36,496 nt of DNA from NCBI GenBank assembly GCA_025463335.1, contig JAOBWJ010000400.1:1-36496 (forward strand). Reading direction: 5' to 3'. The notes below the pieces were generated by a model. The model searched no databases, was not told the DNA's origin, and was given only the letters and a program-made list of their open reading frames with translations. The translations under genes were made by a program, and so were the position numbers. How positions within the stretch are numbered: position 1 is the first letter of the stretch; the number at the start of each line of letters is the position of its first letter. Positions 30,354 to 36,496 of this stretch are shown in pieces. The DNA is from Acidimicrobiales bacterium. GTDB lineage: Bacteria; Actinomycetota; Acidimicrobiia; Acidimicrobiales; CADCSY01.

Positions 30354-30965
30354 TCAGATGAGCTCGAGGCCCCGTCGGAAGTACGCCACCGCCGAGGCGG
30401 GGCCGTCGACGCTCTCCCAGCCAAGCGATGCCCCGAACGGCTCGTTCCAGAACGGGCCGTCGTGGTGCTCCCAGGGGCCGACGTAGAGGTAGGGGAGCGC
30501 GTGCTCCTCGTCGCCCGGCGAGGCGCCGAGGTTGACGCGGTCGTCGAGGGTGGCGGCCACGTCGAGGTGTTCGGGCCACAGCGTGACGCGCGACGCGCCC
30601 ACCTCCTCCAGGGCGGAACCGCCGAGGGCCCACCAGTCGGCGAGGAGCTGCGCCGCTCCCTCGTCGAGCGCCAGTGGGGCATCGGCATCCCACGCGGTCA
30701 CCGTCGGATAGGCGCCGGTGGCCCGCCCGGGCGGTACGCCGGCGAACGCGGCTGCCGCCCCCAGGGTGGTGAGCGGCCGCCGGTCGTCACCCACCACGAG
30801 GGCGGTCCCGTCGACTCGCACGCCGGCCAGTGGGGCGCCGAAACCGCCCGGCGTGACGGTCAGCCCAATGTGTTCGTCGAGGGCGTAGCGGGCCGGCGCC
30901 ACCACCCACTCGGCCAATGCGTGCAACGAGCGCCGGGTGGCCACGAGGGCGGCGGGGTCGGACAC
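30354..30965 (-). CDS. Hypothetical protein, 203 aa, Trp-rich C-terminus
   Basis: From GTG 30965 this soluble protein has 203 residues and no signal or membrane segment. The N-terminal helix (LHALAEWVVAPARYA) is followed by a beta-rich middle (IGLTVTPGGFG, VRVDGTALVVGDD) and a C-terminal half with conserved-looking blocks WALGGSALEEV, VTLWPEHLDVAATLDD, LPYLYVGPWE and PFWNEPFGASL. I do not recognise a named family, although I have the impression that similar proteins occur in actinobacteria. The rest of the track ORF upstream is yaaA sequence in the wrong frame. Divergent from yaaA by 37 bases. The 108-base gap to the hydrolase start holds only small GC palindromes. Function unknown. Confidence 0.65.
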   Translation of the reverse strand: MSDPAALVATRRSLHALAEWVVAPARYALDEHIGLTVTPGGFGAPLAGVRVDGTALVVGDDRRPLTTLGAAAAFAGVPPGRATGAYPTVTAWDADAPLALDEGAAQLLADWWALGGSALEEVGASRVTLWPEHLDVAATLDDRVNLGASPGDEEHALPYLYVGPWEHHDGPFWNEPFGASLGWESVDGPASAVAYFRRGLELI

Positions 30966-31002
30966 GCGCGTCAGCTTCGCGCCGATGGGCGACGATGGGC
31001 GG

Positions 31003-31713
31003 GTGATCGTGCTCCTCCCCCCGTCCGAGGGCAAGGCCCCGGGCGGCACCCGAACCTGGTCGTACGACGACGGCGCCTTTGGTGCCCTGGCCGAGCGACG
31101 GGCTCGGGTGGCCGAGGCCCTCGTCGCCGACCTGGCCGACCGCAGGCGGCTGTTCGGCACCGACGGACCGCTGGCCGATCGGGCCGTCGACGCCGTGCGC
31201 TCGGTGGCGGCCAGCGCCGCTCCCGTCCTGCCCGCGTGGCGCCGCTTCACGGGGGTGGTGTGGGAGCACCTCGACCCGGCCACCCTGGCGCCGGCCGTCC
31301 GCCGTCGGATCGTCGTGCCGACTGCCCAGCTCGGCCTCACTCGGGGCGACGACCCGGTTCCCGACTTCCGCTTGAAGTTCTCGGTGGCGCCGACCGGTCT
31401 CGGCCGCCTCGACCGGTGGTGGCGCGCGGACCTCACTGCCGCCCTGGCCCGGACCCGTGGGCCGATCGTCGACCTCCTCCCCAACGAGCACGCCGCCGCC
31501 CTCGACCTCGGTTCGATGGGCCGGAGGCGGGTGGTCCGGGTGTCGTTCGTGGACGCCGGCGGGAGCAGCGCCGTCGGCCACGCCGCCAAGGCGGTGAAGG
31601 GCGTGCTGGCCCGGGCCGTGCTGGTCGACGGGATAGACGCCCTCGACGGGTTCCGCTGGGGAGGCTGGCAGGCCCGGATGGCGGGGGACGACGTGCTCGT
31701 CTCGGCACCCTGA
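31003..31713 (+). CDS. yaaA: YaaA/DUF328 peroxide-stress protein
   Basis: A 236-residue soluble protein of the YaaA family, which in E. coli limits Fenton damage by lowering free intracellular iron during H2O2 stress. Hallmarks are the N-terminal LLPPSEGK, DFRLKFSV in the middle and PIVDLLPNEHAAALD further on. I place the start at GTG 31003 because VIVLLPPSEGK then aligns with the usual N-terminus. An ATG at 30985 would add six residues, and neither start has a strong ribosome-binding site. It sits among several small redox or stress genes (flavodoxin-like, hemerythrin and dodecin are within 3 kb), but no operon link is shown. Confidence 0.88.
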   Translation: MIVLLPPSEGKAPGGTRTWSYDDGAFGALAERRARVAEALVADLADRRRLFGTDGPLADRAVDAVRSVAASAAPVLPAWRRFTGVVWEHLDPATLAPAVRRRIVVPTAQLGLTRGDDPVPDFRLKFSVAPTGLGRLDRWWRADLTAALARTRGPIVDLLPNEHAAALDLGSMGRRRVVRVSFVDAGGSSAVGHAAKAVKGVLARAVLVDGIDALDGFRWGGWQARMAGDDVLVSAP

Positions 31714-31738
31714 TCGGTCGCTCTGCGAGGATCTCGGC

Positions 31739-32551
31739 ATGGAGCATCTCGGGGGCAAGGTCGTTGCCATCACCGGCGGGGCGAGCGGCATCGGGTTGGC
31801 CATGGCCACCCGGTTCCAGGCGGCGGGCATGCAGGTTGCGCTCGGCGACATCGAGGCGGGGCCGCTCGCCGCCGCTGTCGATGGGCTCGGCGGCAACGAC
31901 GCCCAGGTCCTCGGCGTGGAGTGCGATGTCACGTCGCCGGCGTCGATGGAGGCGTTCCGCGACGCCGTCCTCGACCGGTTCGGTGCCGTGCACGTGGTGT
32001 GCCTGAACGCTGGGGTGGCCACGTCGGGCTCATTGCTGGAGACGCCGGTCGAGTCCTGGCGCTGGCTGTTCGAGGTCAACGTGCTCGGCATCGTCAACGG
32101 GCTCGCCGCCTTCGGCCCCGGCTTGGTCGAGCAGGGCGAGGGCCACGTTGTGTGCACGGCGTCGGCGTCGGGTCTGATCAGCGCCCCCGCCCTCGGGGCC
32201 TACGGCGCCACCAAGCATGCCGTCGTCGGTCTGGCCGCCGTGCTGCGCGACGAGCTGGCACCCGCCGGCGTCGGCGTCTCGGTCGTGTGTCCGGGCGTGG
32301 TGCGCACCCGCATCTTCGAGAGCGAGCGCAACCGGCCCGAGGCCCTGCAGGGTCCGACCCACATCGACGAGGACCAGGCGGACATCTACCTCCACGTGGC
32401 CGAGAACGCCCCCGGACCCGAATTGGTGGCCGACGCCGTGCACGACGGGGTGGTGGCCAACCAGCTGTTCGTGCTCCCGAGCCCGGAGGTCGGCGGCCTG
32501 ATCCTCGCCCGCATCGACGAGATCCGGGCCGCCATGCCCCCCAAGCCCTGA
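31739..32551 (+). CDS. Short-chain dehydrogenase/reductase
   Basis: A 270-residue classical SDR. The cofactor motif TGGASGIG lies at 12-19, Asp37 at the end of the second strand favours NAD(H), and NAG is at 90-92. The catalytic Ser142, Tyr155 and Lys159 (YGATKHA) are present. VCPGVVRTRIFES follows as in oxidoreductases of hydroxy-steroid or alcohol type. The ATG at 31739 is 25 bases after yaaA. A long stem-loop terminator begins 2 bases after the stop. Substrate unknown; many paralogues exist in actinobacteria. Confidence 0.92.
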   Translation: MEHLGGKVVAITGGASGIGLAMATRFQAAGMQVALGDIEAGPLAAAVDGLGGNDAQVLGVECDVTSPASMEAFRDAVLDRFGAVHVVCLNAGVATSGSLLETPVESWRWLFEVNVLGIVNGLAAFGPGLVEQGEGHVVCTASASGLISAPALGAYGATKHAVVGLAAVLRDELAPAGVGVSVVCPGVVRTRIFESERNRPEALQGPTHIDEDQADIYLHVAENAPGPELVADAVHDGVVANQLFVLPSPEVGGLILARIDEIRAAMPPKP

Positions 32552-32552
32552 G

Positions 32553-32604
32553 CGAACCCGCGACGGAAGGTCAACAGAAGTGTTGACCATCCGTCGCGGG
32601 TTCG
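32553..32604. terminator. Long bidirectional hairpin terminator
   Basis: GAACCCGCGACGGA, one A, GGTCAACA, the loop GAAG, TGTTGACC, one A and TCCGTCGCGGGTTC: a stem of 15 plus 8 pairs with a single A/A mismatch. It lies between the stops of the SDR gene and the convergent flavodoxin-like gene, so it can end both transcripts. There is no T-tract. Confidence 0.85.
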
Positions 32605-32610
32605 GGGTGG

Positions 32611-33066
32611 TCAGCCGGGCATGAGACCGGCGGCGGTGGCGGCGCCCAGCTCCCAACAGGCGTCCAGGTCGAGCTTGGACGGTTCGCCGATCACCACGAC
32701 CGGGGACTGCGCCGGCTTCCAGCGCAGACCGGTGGTGATGACATCGATGGCCCGCAAGGCGCCGGTGGCATCGCTGCCGCCGTGCACCCACGCCCCGAAC
32801 GGCCGCCCCACGGTGGCATCGAGGCACGGGTAGTAGATCTGGTCGAAGAAGTGCTTGAGGGCACCGGAGATGTAGCCGAGGTTGGCCGGCGTACCGAGCA
32901 GGTAGCCGTCGGCCTCGAGCACATCGATGGCGGTGGCCGCCAGCGCCGGCCGCACGACGACCTCGACGCCCTCGATGCGATCGTCACCGGCCCCCGCTCG
33001 CACCGCTTCGAGCAGCGTGTGGGTGGCGGGCGAGGGCGTGTGGTGGACGATCAGCAGCCGGGCCAT
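32611..33066 (-). CDS. Flavodoxin-like FMN-dependent oxidoreductase
   Basis: A 151-residue flavodoxin-fold protein. The phosphate-binding loop is the segment VHHTPSPATHTLLEA after the first strand (MARLLIVHHT), and the second flavin loop is LLGTPANLGYISGALKHFFDQIYYP, which is typical of NAD(P)H-dependent FMN reductase/WrbA-like proteins. VVVIGEPSKLDLDACWELG closes the domain. Starts ATG 33066, 17 bases downstream of the hemerythrin stop, so the two genes are probably co-transcribed. The likely role is electron transfer or quinone/nitro reduction. The electron donor is unknown. Confidence 0.85.
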   Translation of the reverse strand: MARLLIVHHTPSPATHTLLEAVRAGAGDDRIEGVEVVVRPALAATAIDVLEADGYLLGTPANLGYISGALKHFFDQIYYPCLDATVGRPFGAWVHGGSDATGALRAIDVITTGLRWKPAQSPVVVIGEPSKLDLDACWELGAATAAGLMPG

Positions 33067-33083
33067 CGGCCCGGGACGCTACG

Positions 33084-33659
33084 TCAGTGCCGGGCGTGGG
33101 CCAGGGCGTCGCGGGCTCGGTCGACGACGCCGGCCACGGTGCCCATCAACGCCGCGCCGATGCCCGAGTCGGGTGTGCTCGGGTGCGGGTGCGTGGGGAC
33201 CACGTGCATGGCCTTTTCCATCGCGTCGCCCATCTCGTACAGGCGCTCCTGGCCCACCGCTCGGAGGGCGGGGAACAGCGTGCCTTCCTCTTCCTCCACG
33301 TGGCCCTGCACCAGGTCCATGGCTCGCGCCAGGGTGCGGAACTCGCGCTCGTCCTCGAGGTCCTTCCCATCGACCTCGGCCAGCAGCTCGCGAATCTCGC
33401 GGTGCTCCTCGAGCGCGTGGTCGGCCAGGAAGTCGCCCCCGTCGAGGCCGCGGAGCACGGGGTAGAGGATCATGGTCTCGAGGGCGTCGTGCTGGGACAG
33501 CATGGCGATGATCCGCCTGCCGAGGTCCTGTTCGAGTTCGATGTCGGCGTCGCGGTGGGCCACCTCCAGGTGCTTCCACAGTTGCTCGACGTCGCGATGC
33601 TGGGCGGTGAGGAACTCGATGGCGTCGGCGCGGGCGCCGGTCGTGGGTGTGTCCTGCAT
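33084..33659 (-). CDS. Hemerythrin HHE-domain protein
   Basis: A 191-residue protein with an HHE cation-binding four-helix bundle. Probable diiron ligands are visible: His21 (AQHRDVEQLW), His and Glu in SQHDALETMIL, His in EEHREIREL, and His and Glu in GHVEEEEGTLFP. Such proteins bind O2, NO or act in iron and oxidative stress sensing. A C-terminal hydrophobic segment (GIGAALMGTVAGVVDRARD) follows a His/Pro-rich linker and may anchor or dimerise. The ATG at 33659 is 55 bases from the divergent dodecin start, suggesting a shared control region. Confidence 0.9.
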   Translation of the reverse strand: MQDTPTTGARADAIEFLTAQHRDVEQLWKHLEVAHRDADIELEQDLGRRIIAMLSQHDALETMILYPVLRGLDGGDFLADHALEEHREIRELLAEVDGKDLEDEREFRTLARAMDLVQGHVEEEEGTLFPALRAVGQERLYEMGDAMEKAMHVVPTHPHPSTPDSGIGAALMGTVAGVVDRARDALAHARH

Positions 33660-33714
33660 GGTCGCCTCCCGGAGGTCTCGGTTCGCGCCCTGCTACCCCG
33701 GGTAGTCGTGAGGC

Positions 33715-33924
33715 ATGTCCGACCAGACCTACGCAATCACCCACGTCGTCGGCACCTCGGCCGACGGCATCGACACGGCCATCCGCAACGGCGTGGCGGC
33801 GGCATCCAAGTCCGTGCGCAACCTCGACTGGTTCGAGGTGGACGAGATCCGGGGCTATCTCGCCGACGGCCAGGTGAAGCACTTCCAGGTCACCCTCAAG
33901 GTCGGCTTCCGCTACGAGGGTTAG
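33715..33924 (+). CDS. Dodecin
   Basis: A 69-residue flavin- or CoA-binding dodecamer protein. Hallmarks are the N-terminal SDQTYAITHVVGTSADGIDTAI, the flavin-stacking Trp in NLDWFEVDEIRGYL and the C-terminal QVKHFQVTLKVGFRYEG. It buffers or stores riboflavin/FMN and limits photo-oxidative damage. The ATG at 33715 is the natural start. It faces the hemerythrin gene across 55 bases, and the rest of the interval 33925-34068 holds no gene. A small flavin-related neighbourhood with the flavodoxin-like gene is suggestive only. Confidence 0.96.
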   Translation: MSDQTYAITHVVGTSADGIDTAIRNGVAAASKSVRNLDWFEVDEIRGYLADGQVKHFQVTLKVGFRYEG

Positions 33925-34068
33925 CACCCCGCCCCGATGGGGTAGGCGGGCGGCACTGAAACGACGAGGCGTCAACCTCGCCGCTCGACCCGTTCGTCTC
34001 CCTGGGCCGGGTGGATGGAAGGTGGGGAAATCTCCTCCTTGGTCTGGTGTCCCATCTGCGTCTCGAAA

Positions 34069-34100
34069 GGTCGTGCCCCGGGGGTTCCCGGGGCACGACC
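34069..34100. terminator. Perfect 14-bp hairpin terminator between dodecin and phzF
   Basis: GGTCGTGCCCCGGG, loop GGTT, CCCGGGGCACGACC. On the minus strand the stem is followed by TTTCG, so it best ends the phzF transcript; it may also stop dodecin read-through. It lies 3 bases after the phzF stop. Confidence 0.85.
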
Positions 34101-34103
34101 GCG

Positions 34104-34892
34104 TCAGGCGATCAGTTCGCCCTCCAGCACGGTGACGGCGTTGCCGGCCACCGAGACCCGGTCGCCGTCGAGGCGCACGTGGAGGTCGCCGCCCCGGGCG
34201 GAGACCTGGCGGGCCCTGATCTCGTTCCGCCCGAGGCGGGGTGCCCACCAGGGGGCCAGGATGCAGTGGGCCGAGCCGGTGACGGGGTCCTCATCGATGC
34301 CGACCGACGGGCCGAACACCCGGGACGCGATGTCGAACGGGGCGTGAGCGGCGGGCGCGGTCACGATCGCCACGGGGTGGGCGCCCAGGGCCTTGAAGTT
34401 CGGCGCCAGAGACCGGACCTCGGTCTCCGTGGCGACCTCGACCAGCACCCAGCCCGGGCTGAGCGCCACCCGGAGGGGGCTGGCCCCGAGGGCCTCGAGG
34501 AAGCCGGGCGGCGCCGCGCCCTCCGTGGGCCGGTTGATCGGGAGGTCGAGGGCGATGCGGTCCCCGTCGGGTGCCGCCCGGAGCTCGCCGCTGCGGGTGG
34601 CGAATCGCAGCACGTCGCCGGTGGCGGCCCGGCCGGTGCTCCAGAGGGCGTGGGCCGAGGCGAGGGTGGCGTGGCCGCAGAGATCGACCTCGACGGTGGG
34701 CGTGAACCAGCGCAGCCCGTGCACTCCGTCGACGGCGGGCGTCACGAACGCCGTCTCAGCAAGGTTCATCTCGGCCGCCACCGCCTGCATCCAAGCCGCC
34801 TCGGCCGGCTCCTGGAGGAGGGCCACGGCGGCCGGGTTGCCCGAGAAGGGACGGTCGGTGAATGCATCGATCTGGAGCAGCGGCACGGTCAC
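34104..34892 (-). CDS. PhzF-family isomerase/epimerase-like protein
   Basis: A 262-residue protein of the PhzF/diaminopimelate-epimerase fold. It starts GTG 34892 (MTVPLLQIDAFTDRPFSGNPAAV), with the family catalytic Glu46 in MNLAETAFV, the DLCGHATLA motif and the C-terminal GIDEDPVTGSAHCILAPW loop. These enzymes isomerise or epimerise small carboxylates, PhzF itself acting in phenazine synthesis. No phenazine genes are nearby, so a different substrate is likely. It is followed by the strong hairpin at 34069-34100. The gap of 45 bases to the FAH-family gene upstream suggests a shared transcript. Confidence 0.9.
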   Translation of the reverse strand: MTVPLLQIDAFTDRPFSGNPAAVALLQEPAEAAWMQAVAAEMNLAETAFVTPAVDGVHGLRWFTPTVEVDLCGHATLASAHALWSTGRAATGDVLRFATRSGELRAAPDGDRIALDLPINRPTEGAAPPGFLEALGASPLRVALSPGWVLVEVATETEVRSLAPNFKALGAHPVAIVTAPAAHAPFDIASRVFGPSVGIDEDPVTGSAHCILAPWWAPRLGRNEIRARQVSARGGDLHVRLDGDRVSVAGNAVTVLEGELIA

Positions 34893-34937
34893 GGCCCCAT
34901 GGTGGACGGGCGGGGGCCGAGCTGCACTCCGATTCCC

Positions 34938-35753
34938 TCAGTCCGTGACCTCGTTCACCAGCGGCAGGACCCGCTCGACGCGGACATCGACGACCGAGCC
35001 GGGGCGGAGGAAGCGGCCGTCGACCACACCCACCCCCGCCGGCGTGCCCGTGGAGATGACGTCGCCCGGCTCCAGCGTGGTGTGCCGGGAGAGGTAGGCG
35101 ATCAACGCCGGGACCGGGAAGACGAGGTCGTGGGTGCGGCTGTCCTGGCGGATCTCGCCGTCCACGCGGGTCGTGAGCCCGATGTCGTCCGGGTCGTCGT
35201 ATTCGTCGACGGTCACCAAGCTCCCGCCGAGCGGCGTGAACGTGTCGAACGACTTGGCCAACCCGAAGTTGCCGGTGTCCCGCTGCACGTCGCGCGCGGT
35301 CACGTCGTTGCAGGCGGTGATGCCGGCCACGTACGACCAGGCCGCGGCCTCGACGACCGAGGTGGCCCGACGTCCGATGACGATGGCCACCTCGCCCTCG
35401 TAGTCCACCTGATCGGGCGCGACGGCCGGCAGGAGGACGGGGACCCGGTCGGCCACGACCGACGAGGTGACCTTGACGAACACCATGGGCACGGCCGGTG
35501 GCTCCCGCCCCGTCTCGTCCGCGTGCGACCGGTAGTTGAGGCCGATCGCCCACACCTTGCCCGGGCGGGGCACGGGCGCCCGGAGGACGACCTTCTCGAG
35601 AGGGGCCCGGTGCCGGACGGGTGCCGCGTCGAGCACACCGAGCGACTCATGCTCGGCGAGGACGGCCCCGAGGTCGGGCCACGGCACGTCGAGGACGGTC
35701 ACCCCGTCGTCCTCCAACCGGCCGATGCCCGCGTGGGTGGTGACGTACTGCAC
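34938..35753 (-). CDS. Fumarylacetoacetate-hydrolase family protein
   Basis: A 271-residue FAH-fold enzyme. I take the GTG at 35753 (MQYVTTHAGIG) as start; the track ORF continues upstream through the divergent YjbR gene in the wrong frame. Hallmarks: IGLNYRSHADE, the metal-ligand segment DYEGEVAIVIGR, TACNDVTARDVQ, LAKSFDTFTPLG and the late STGTPAGVG. The family includes fumarylpyruvate hydrolase, acylpyruvases and 5-oxopent-3-ene decarboxylases, cleaving or decarboxylating 2,4-diketo acids with Mg or Mn. The substrate is not predictable, as no aromatic degradation genes are in view. It may be co-transcribed with the PhzF-like gene. Confidence 0.92.
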   Translation of the reverse strand: MQYVTTHAGIGRLEDDGVTVLDVPWPDLGAVLAEHESLGVLDAAPVRHRAPLEKVVLRAPVPRPGKVWAIGLNYRSHADETGREPPAVPMVFVKVTSSVVADRVPVLLPAVAPDQVDYEGEVAIVIGRRATSVVEAAAWSYVAGITACNDVTARDVQRDTGNFGLAKSFDTFTPLGGSLVTVDEYDDPDDIGLTTRVDGEIRQDSRTHDLVFPVPALIAYLSRHTTLEPGDVISTGTPAGVGVVDGRFLRPGSVVDVRVERVLPLVNEVTD

Positions 35754-35777
35754 CGCCCCACGGTAGAACTCTCGGTC

Positions 35778-36143
35778 GTGGACGTCATCGAGCGCCTGCG
35801 CGCCATCTGTCTCGCCCTGCCCGAGGTGACCGAACGGCCCAGTCACACGGCGCCGACGTGGTTCGTGCAGGGCAAGAAGACGTTTGTCCAGGCCTGGCCC
35901 GAGGGGCACCACCAGAACGACTTCCCGCACCTCTGGTGCGCGGCACCGCCGGGGGTGCAGCAGGAGGTCATCGAGACCGAGCCCGACCGGTTCTTCCGGC
36001 CGCCCTACGTGGGCCATCGGGGCTGGATCGGGTTCCGCCTCGACGGCGAGGTCGACGATGCCGAGCTGGCGGCGTTGTGCGAGGACGCCTACCGAACGGT
36101 GGCGCCGGCCACGCTCATCGCCCGGCTGGCCACGGGAGAGTGA
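35778..36143 (+). CDS. MmcQ/YjbR family protein (DUF419)
   Basis: A 121-residue protein of the MmcQ/YjbR double-wing DNA-binding-like family. From GTG 35778 it runs VIERLRAICLALPEVTERPSHTAPTWFVQGKKTFVQAWP, then FFRPPYVGHRGWIGFRLDGEVDDAELAALCEDAYRTVAP. The GW(I/V)G block and the C-terminal helix with AYRxVAP are family marks. Biological role unknown; some relatives are associated with mitomycin resistance genes by name only. The track ORF starts far upstream in the divergent FAH gene. Overlaps the convergent phosphoesterase gene by 29 bases. Confidence 0.9.
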   Translation: MDVIERLRAICLALPEVTERPSHTAPTWFVQGKKTFVQAWPEGHHQNDFPHLWCAAPPGVQQEVIETEPDRFFRPPYVGHRGWIGFRLDGEVDDAELAALCEDAYRTVAPATLIARLATGE

Positions 36144-36496
36144 GGCATCGGTCCTCCAGCGAGCCGGGTGACCACCGACCCCAGATCCCGAACAGGGTCC
36201 GCTTGGTCGCCTCCGTCCAGCGCAGCACGTCGGGGGCCATCACCCGGCGAACGACCTGGCGGATGCCGCCCTCGTGCACGGCGTAGCCGGCCCTCGTGCC
36301 CGGGTTGTCGTTGGGTGAGCCGACCTCGGTGACCAGCACCGGTCCGGAACGTCGGTCGCGGTGGCGGTGGTTGTGGCCGGACGTGACCACGGCGCACGGG
36401 TTGGACTCGTCCAGGGCCCGGAGGAAGCGGCCGCTCTCCGGGCCGAGCACGCCCGGCGGCCAGTGGGTCGGTATGGGCAGGGGCTGGAGCTGGTGG
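36115..36496 (-). CDS. Calcineurin-like metallophosphoesterase, C-terminal part (cut by right edge)
   Basis: The frame is open from the right edge to the TGA at 36117-36115; the track starts it at an internal GTG (36450). The visible part, about 126 residues, begins QLQPLPIPTHWPPGVLGPESGRFLRAL and contains VTSGHNHRHR, the GHxHxH metal-ligand block of calcineurin-type phosphoesterases, then VTEVGSPNDNPGTRAGYAVHE and an extended C-terminus. The N-terminal metal motifs (DxH, GDxxD, GNHD) lie outside the window, so completeness cannot be judged. It overlaps the convergent YjbR gene by 29 bases. Confidence 0.8.
   Translation of the reverse strand, partial: HQLQPLPIPTHWPPGVLGPESGRFLRALDESNPCAVVTSGHNHRHRDRRSGPVLVTEVGSPNDNPGTRAGYAVHEGGIRQVVRRVMAPDVLRWTEATKRTLFGIWGRWSPGSLEDRCLTLPWPAGR

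Noticed and set aside
29925-32006. 693-aa plus-strand ORF
   Set aside because: Runs antisense to the hydrolase and the 203-aa gene, then out of frame through yaaA and SDR. It has no domain and biased composition.
34011-36143. 710-aa plus-strand ORF
   Set aside because: Only its last 121 residues (YjbR) are real. The rest is antisense to the phzF and FAH genes.
1-36496. CRISPR arrays, tRNA/rRNA genes, insertion sequences, prophage genes
   Set aside because: No repeat-spacer pattern, tRNA-like cloverleaf, transposase or phage structural motif was seen on either strand by reading. A tRNA or repeat search tool was not available.

Overview
The window reads as chromosomal DNA of a high-GC actinobacterium. 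Most genes use GTG or ATG starts and many are coupled by 4-base ATGA or GTGA overlaps. The gene content (DUF4389, DUF2277, PPK2, dodecin, NarL-type sensor kinase, mycothiol-type DinB protein) fits Actinomycetota. I would guess Acidimicrobiia or a near relative, but this is inference, not proven here. I saw no rRNA, tRNA, CRISPR, transposase or phage gene, and no gene-free stretch exceeds about 230 bases.

Layout. (1) 1-666: two small minus-strand genes of unknown function, the first cut by the window edge and carrying a Cys-rich zinc-ribbon-like motif. (2) 812-7464: one long minus-strand operon that is a self-contained polyol phosphotransferase system: DeoR regulator, PfkB-type sugar-phosphate kinase, mannitol-type EIIC, EIIB, EIIA, a zinc-type polyol(-phosphate) dehydrogenase, HPr and Enzyme I. 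A DeoR-like operator and a TTGACA box lie upstream. (3) 7693-10224: an orphan membrane sensor kinase and a DUF4389 membrane protein. (4) 10237-18137: an unusual envelope cluster with PPK2 polyphosphate kinase, two stand-alone PAP2 phosphatases with intact motifs, a betaine-binding-type lipoprotein without its transporter, and two large membrane proteins that carry kinase-like domains. One of these fuses a degenerate PAP2 domain to a kinase and an outer domain; the other fuses a membrane region to a kinase-like domain and an LPG-synthase/YbhN-type flippase domain. This is the best candidate for an undescribed system. (5) 18222-20997: diguanylate cyclase, a small conserved protein, a VOC-protein remnant, beta-carbonic anhydrase and a STAS protein. 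(6) 20994-23142: MFS exporter with a DinB protein, and DUF2277. (7) 23150-28684: metal homeostasis. A Zur-like regulator heads a coupled minus-strand operon with a glutamine-amidotransferase/methyltransferase fusion and an FG-GAP-like lipoprotein. Divergent to it lies znuABC, followed by a CsoR-type copper sensor with a clear operator across the znuB stop codon. (8) 28725-36496: mostly single housekeeping or stress genes (methyltransferase, secreted hydrolase, YaaA, SDR, flavodoxin-like protein, hemerythrin, dodecin, PhzF, FAH-family hydrolase, MmcQ/YjbR and a truncated metallophosphoesterase), with two long hairpin terminators.

How the genes work together. The PTS operon encodes everything from PEP to an intracellular ketose bisphosphate: phosphate goes from PEP through EI, HPr, EIIA and EIIB, the polyol enters through EIIC, the polyol phosphate is oxidised, and the resulting ketose phosphate can be phosphorylated again. 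The zinc region couples a high-affinity importer to its divergent regulator. In the envelope cluster, polyphosphate/nucleotide chemistry, lipid-phosphate phosphatases, kinase-like domains and a flippase-like domain sit together, which suggests handling of a lipid-linked intermediate. The substrate cannot be read from sequence.
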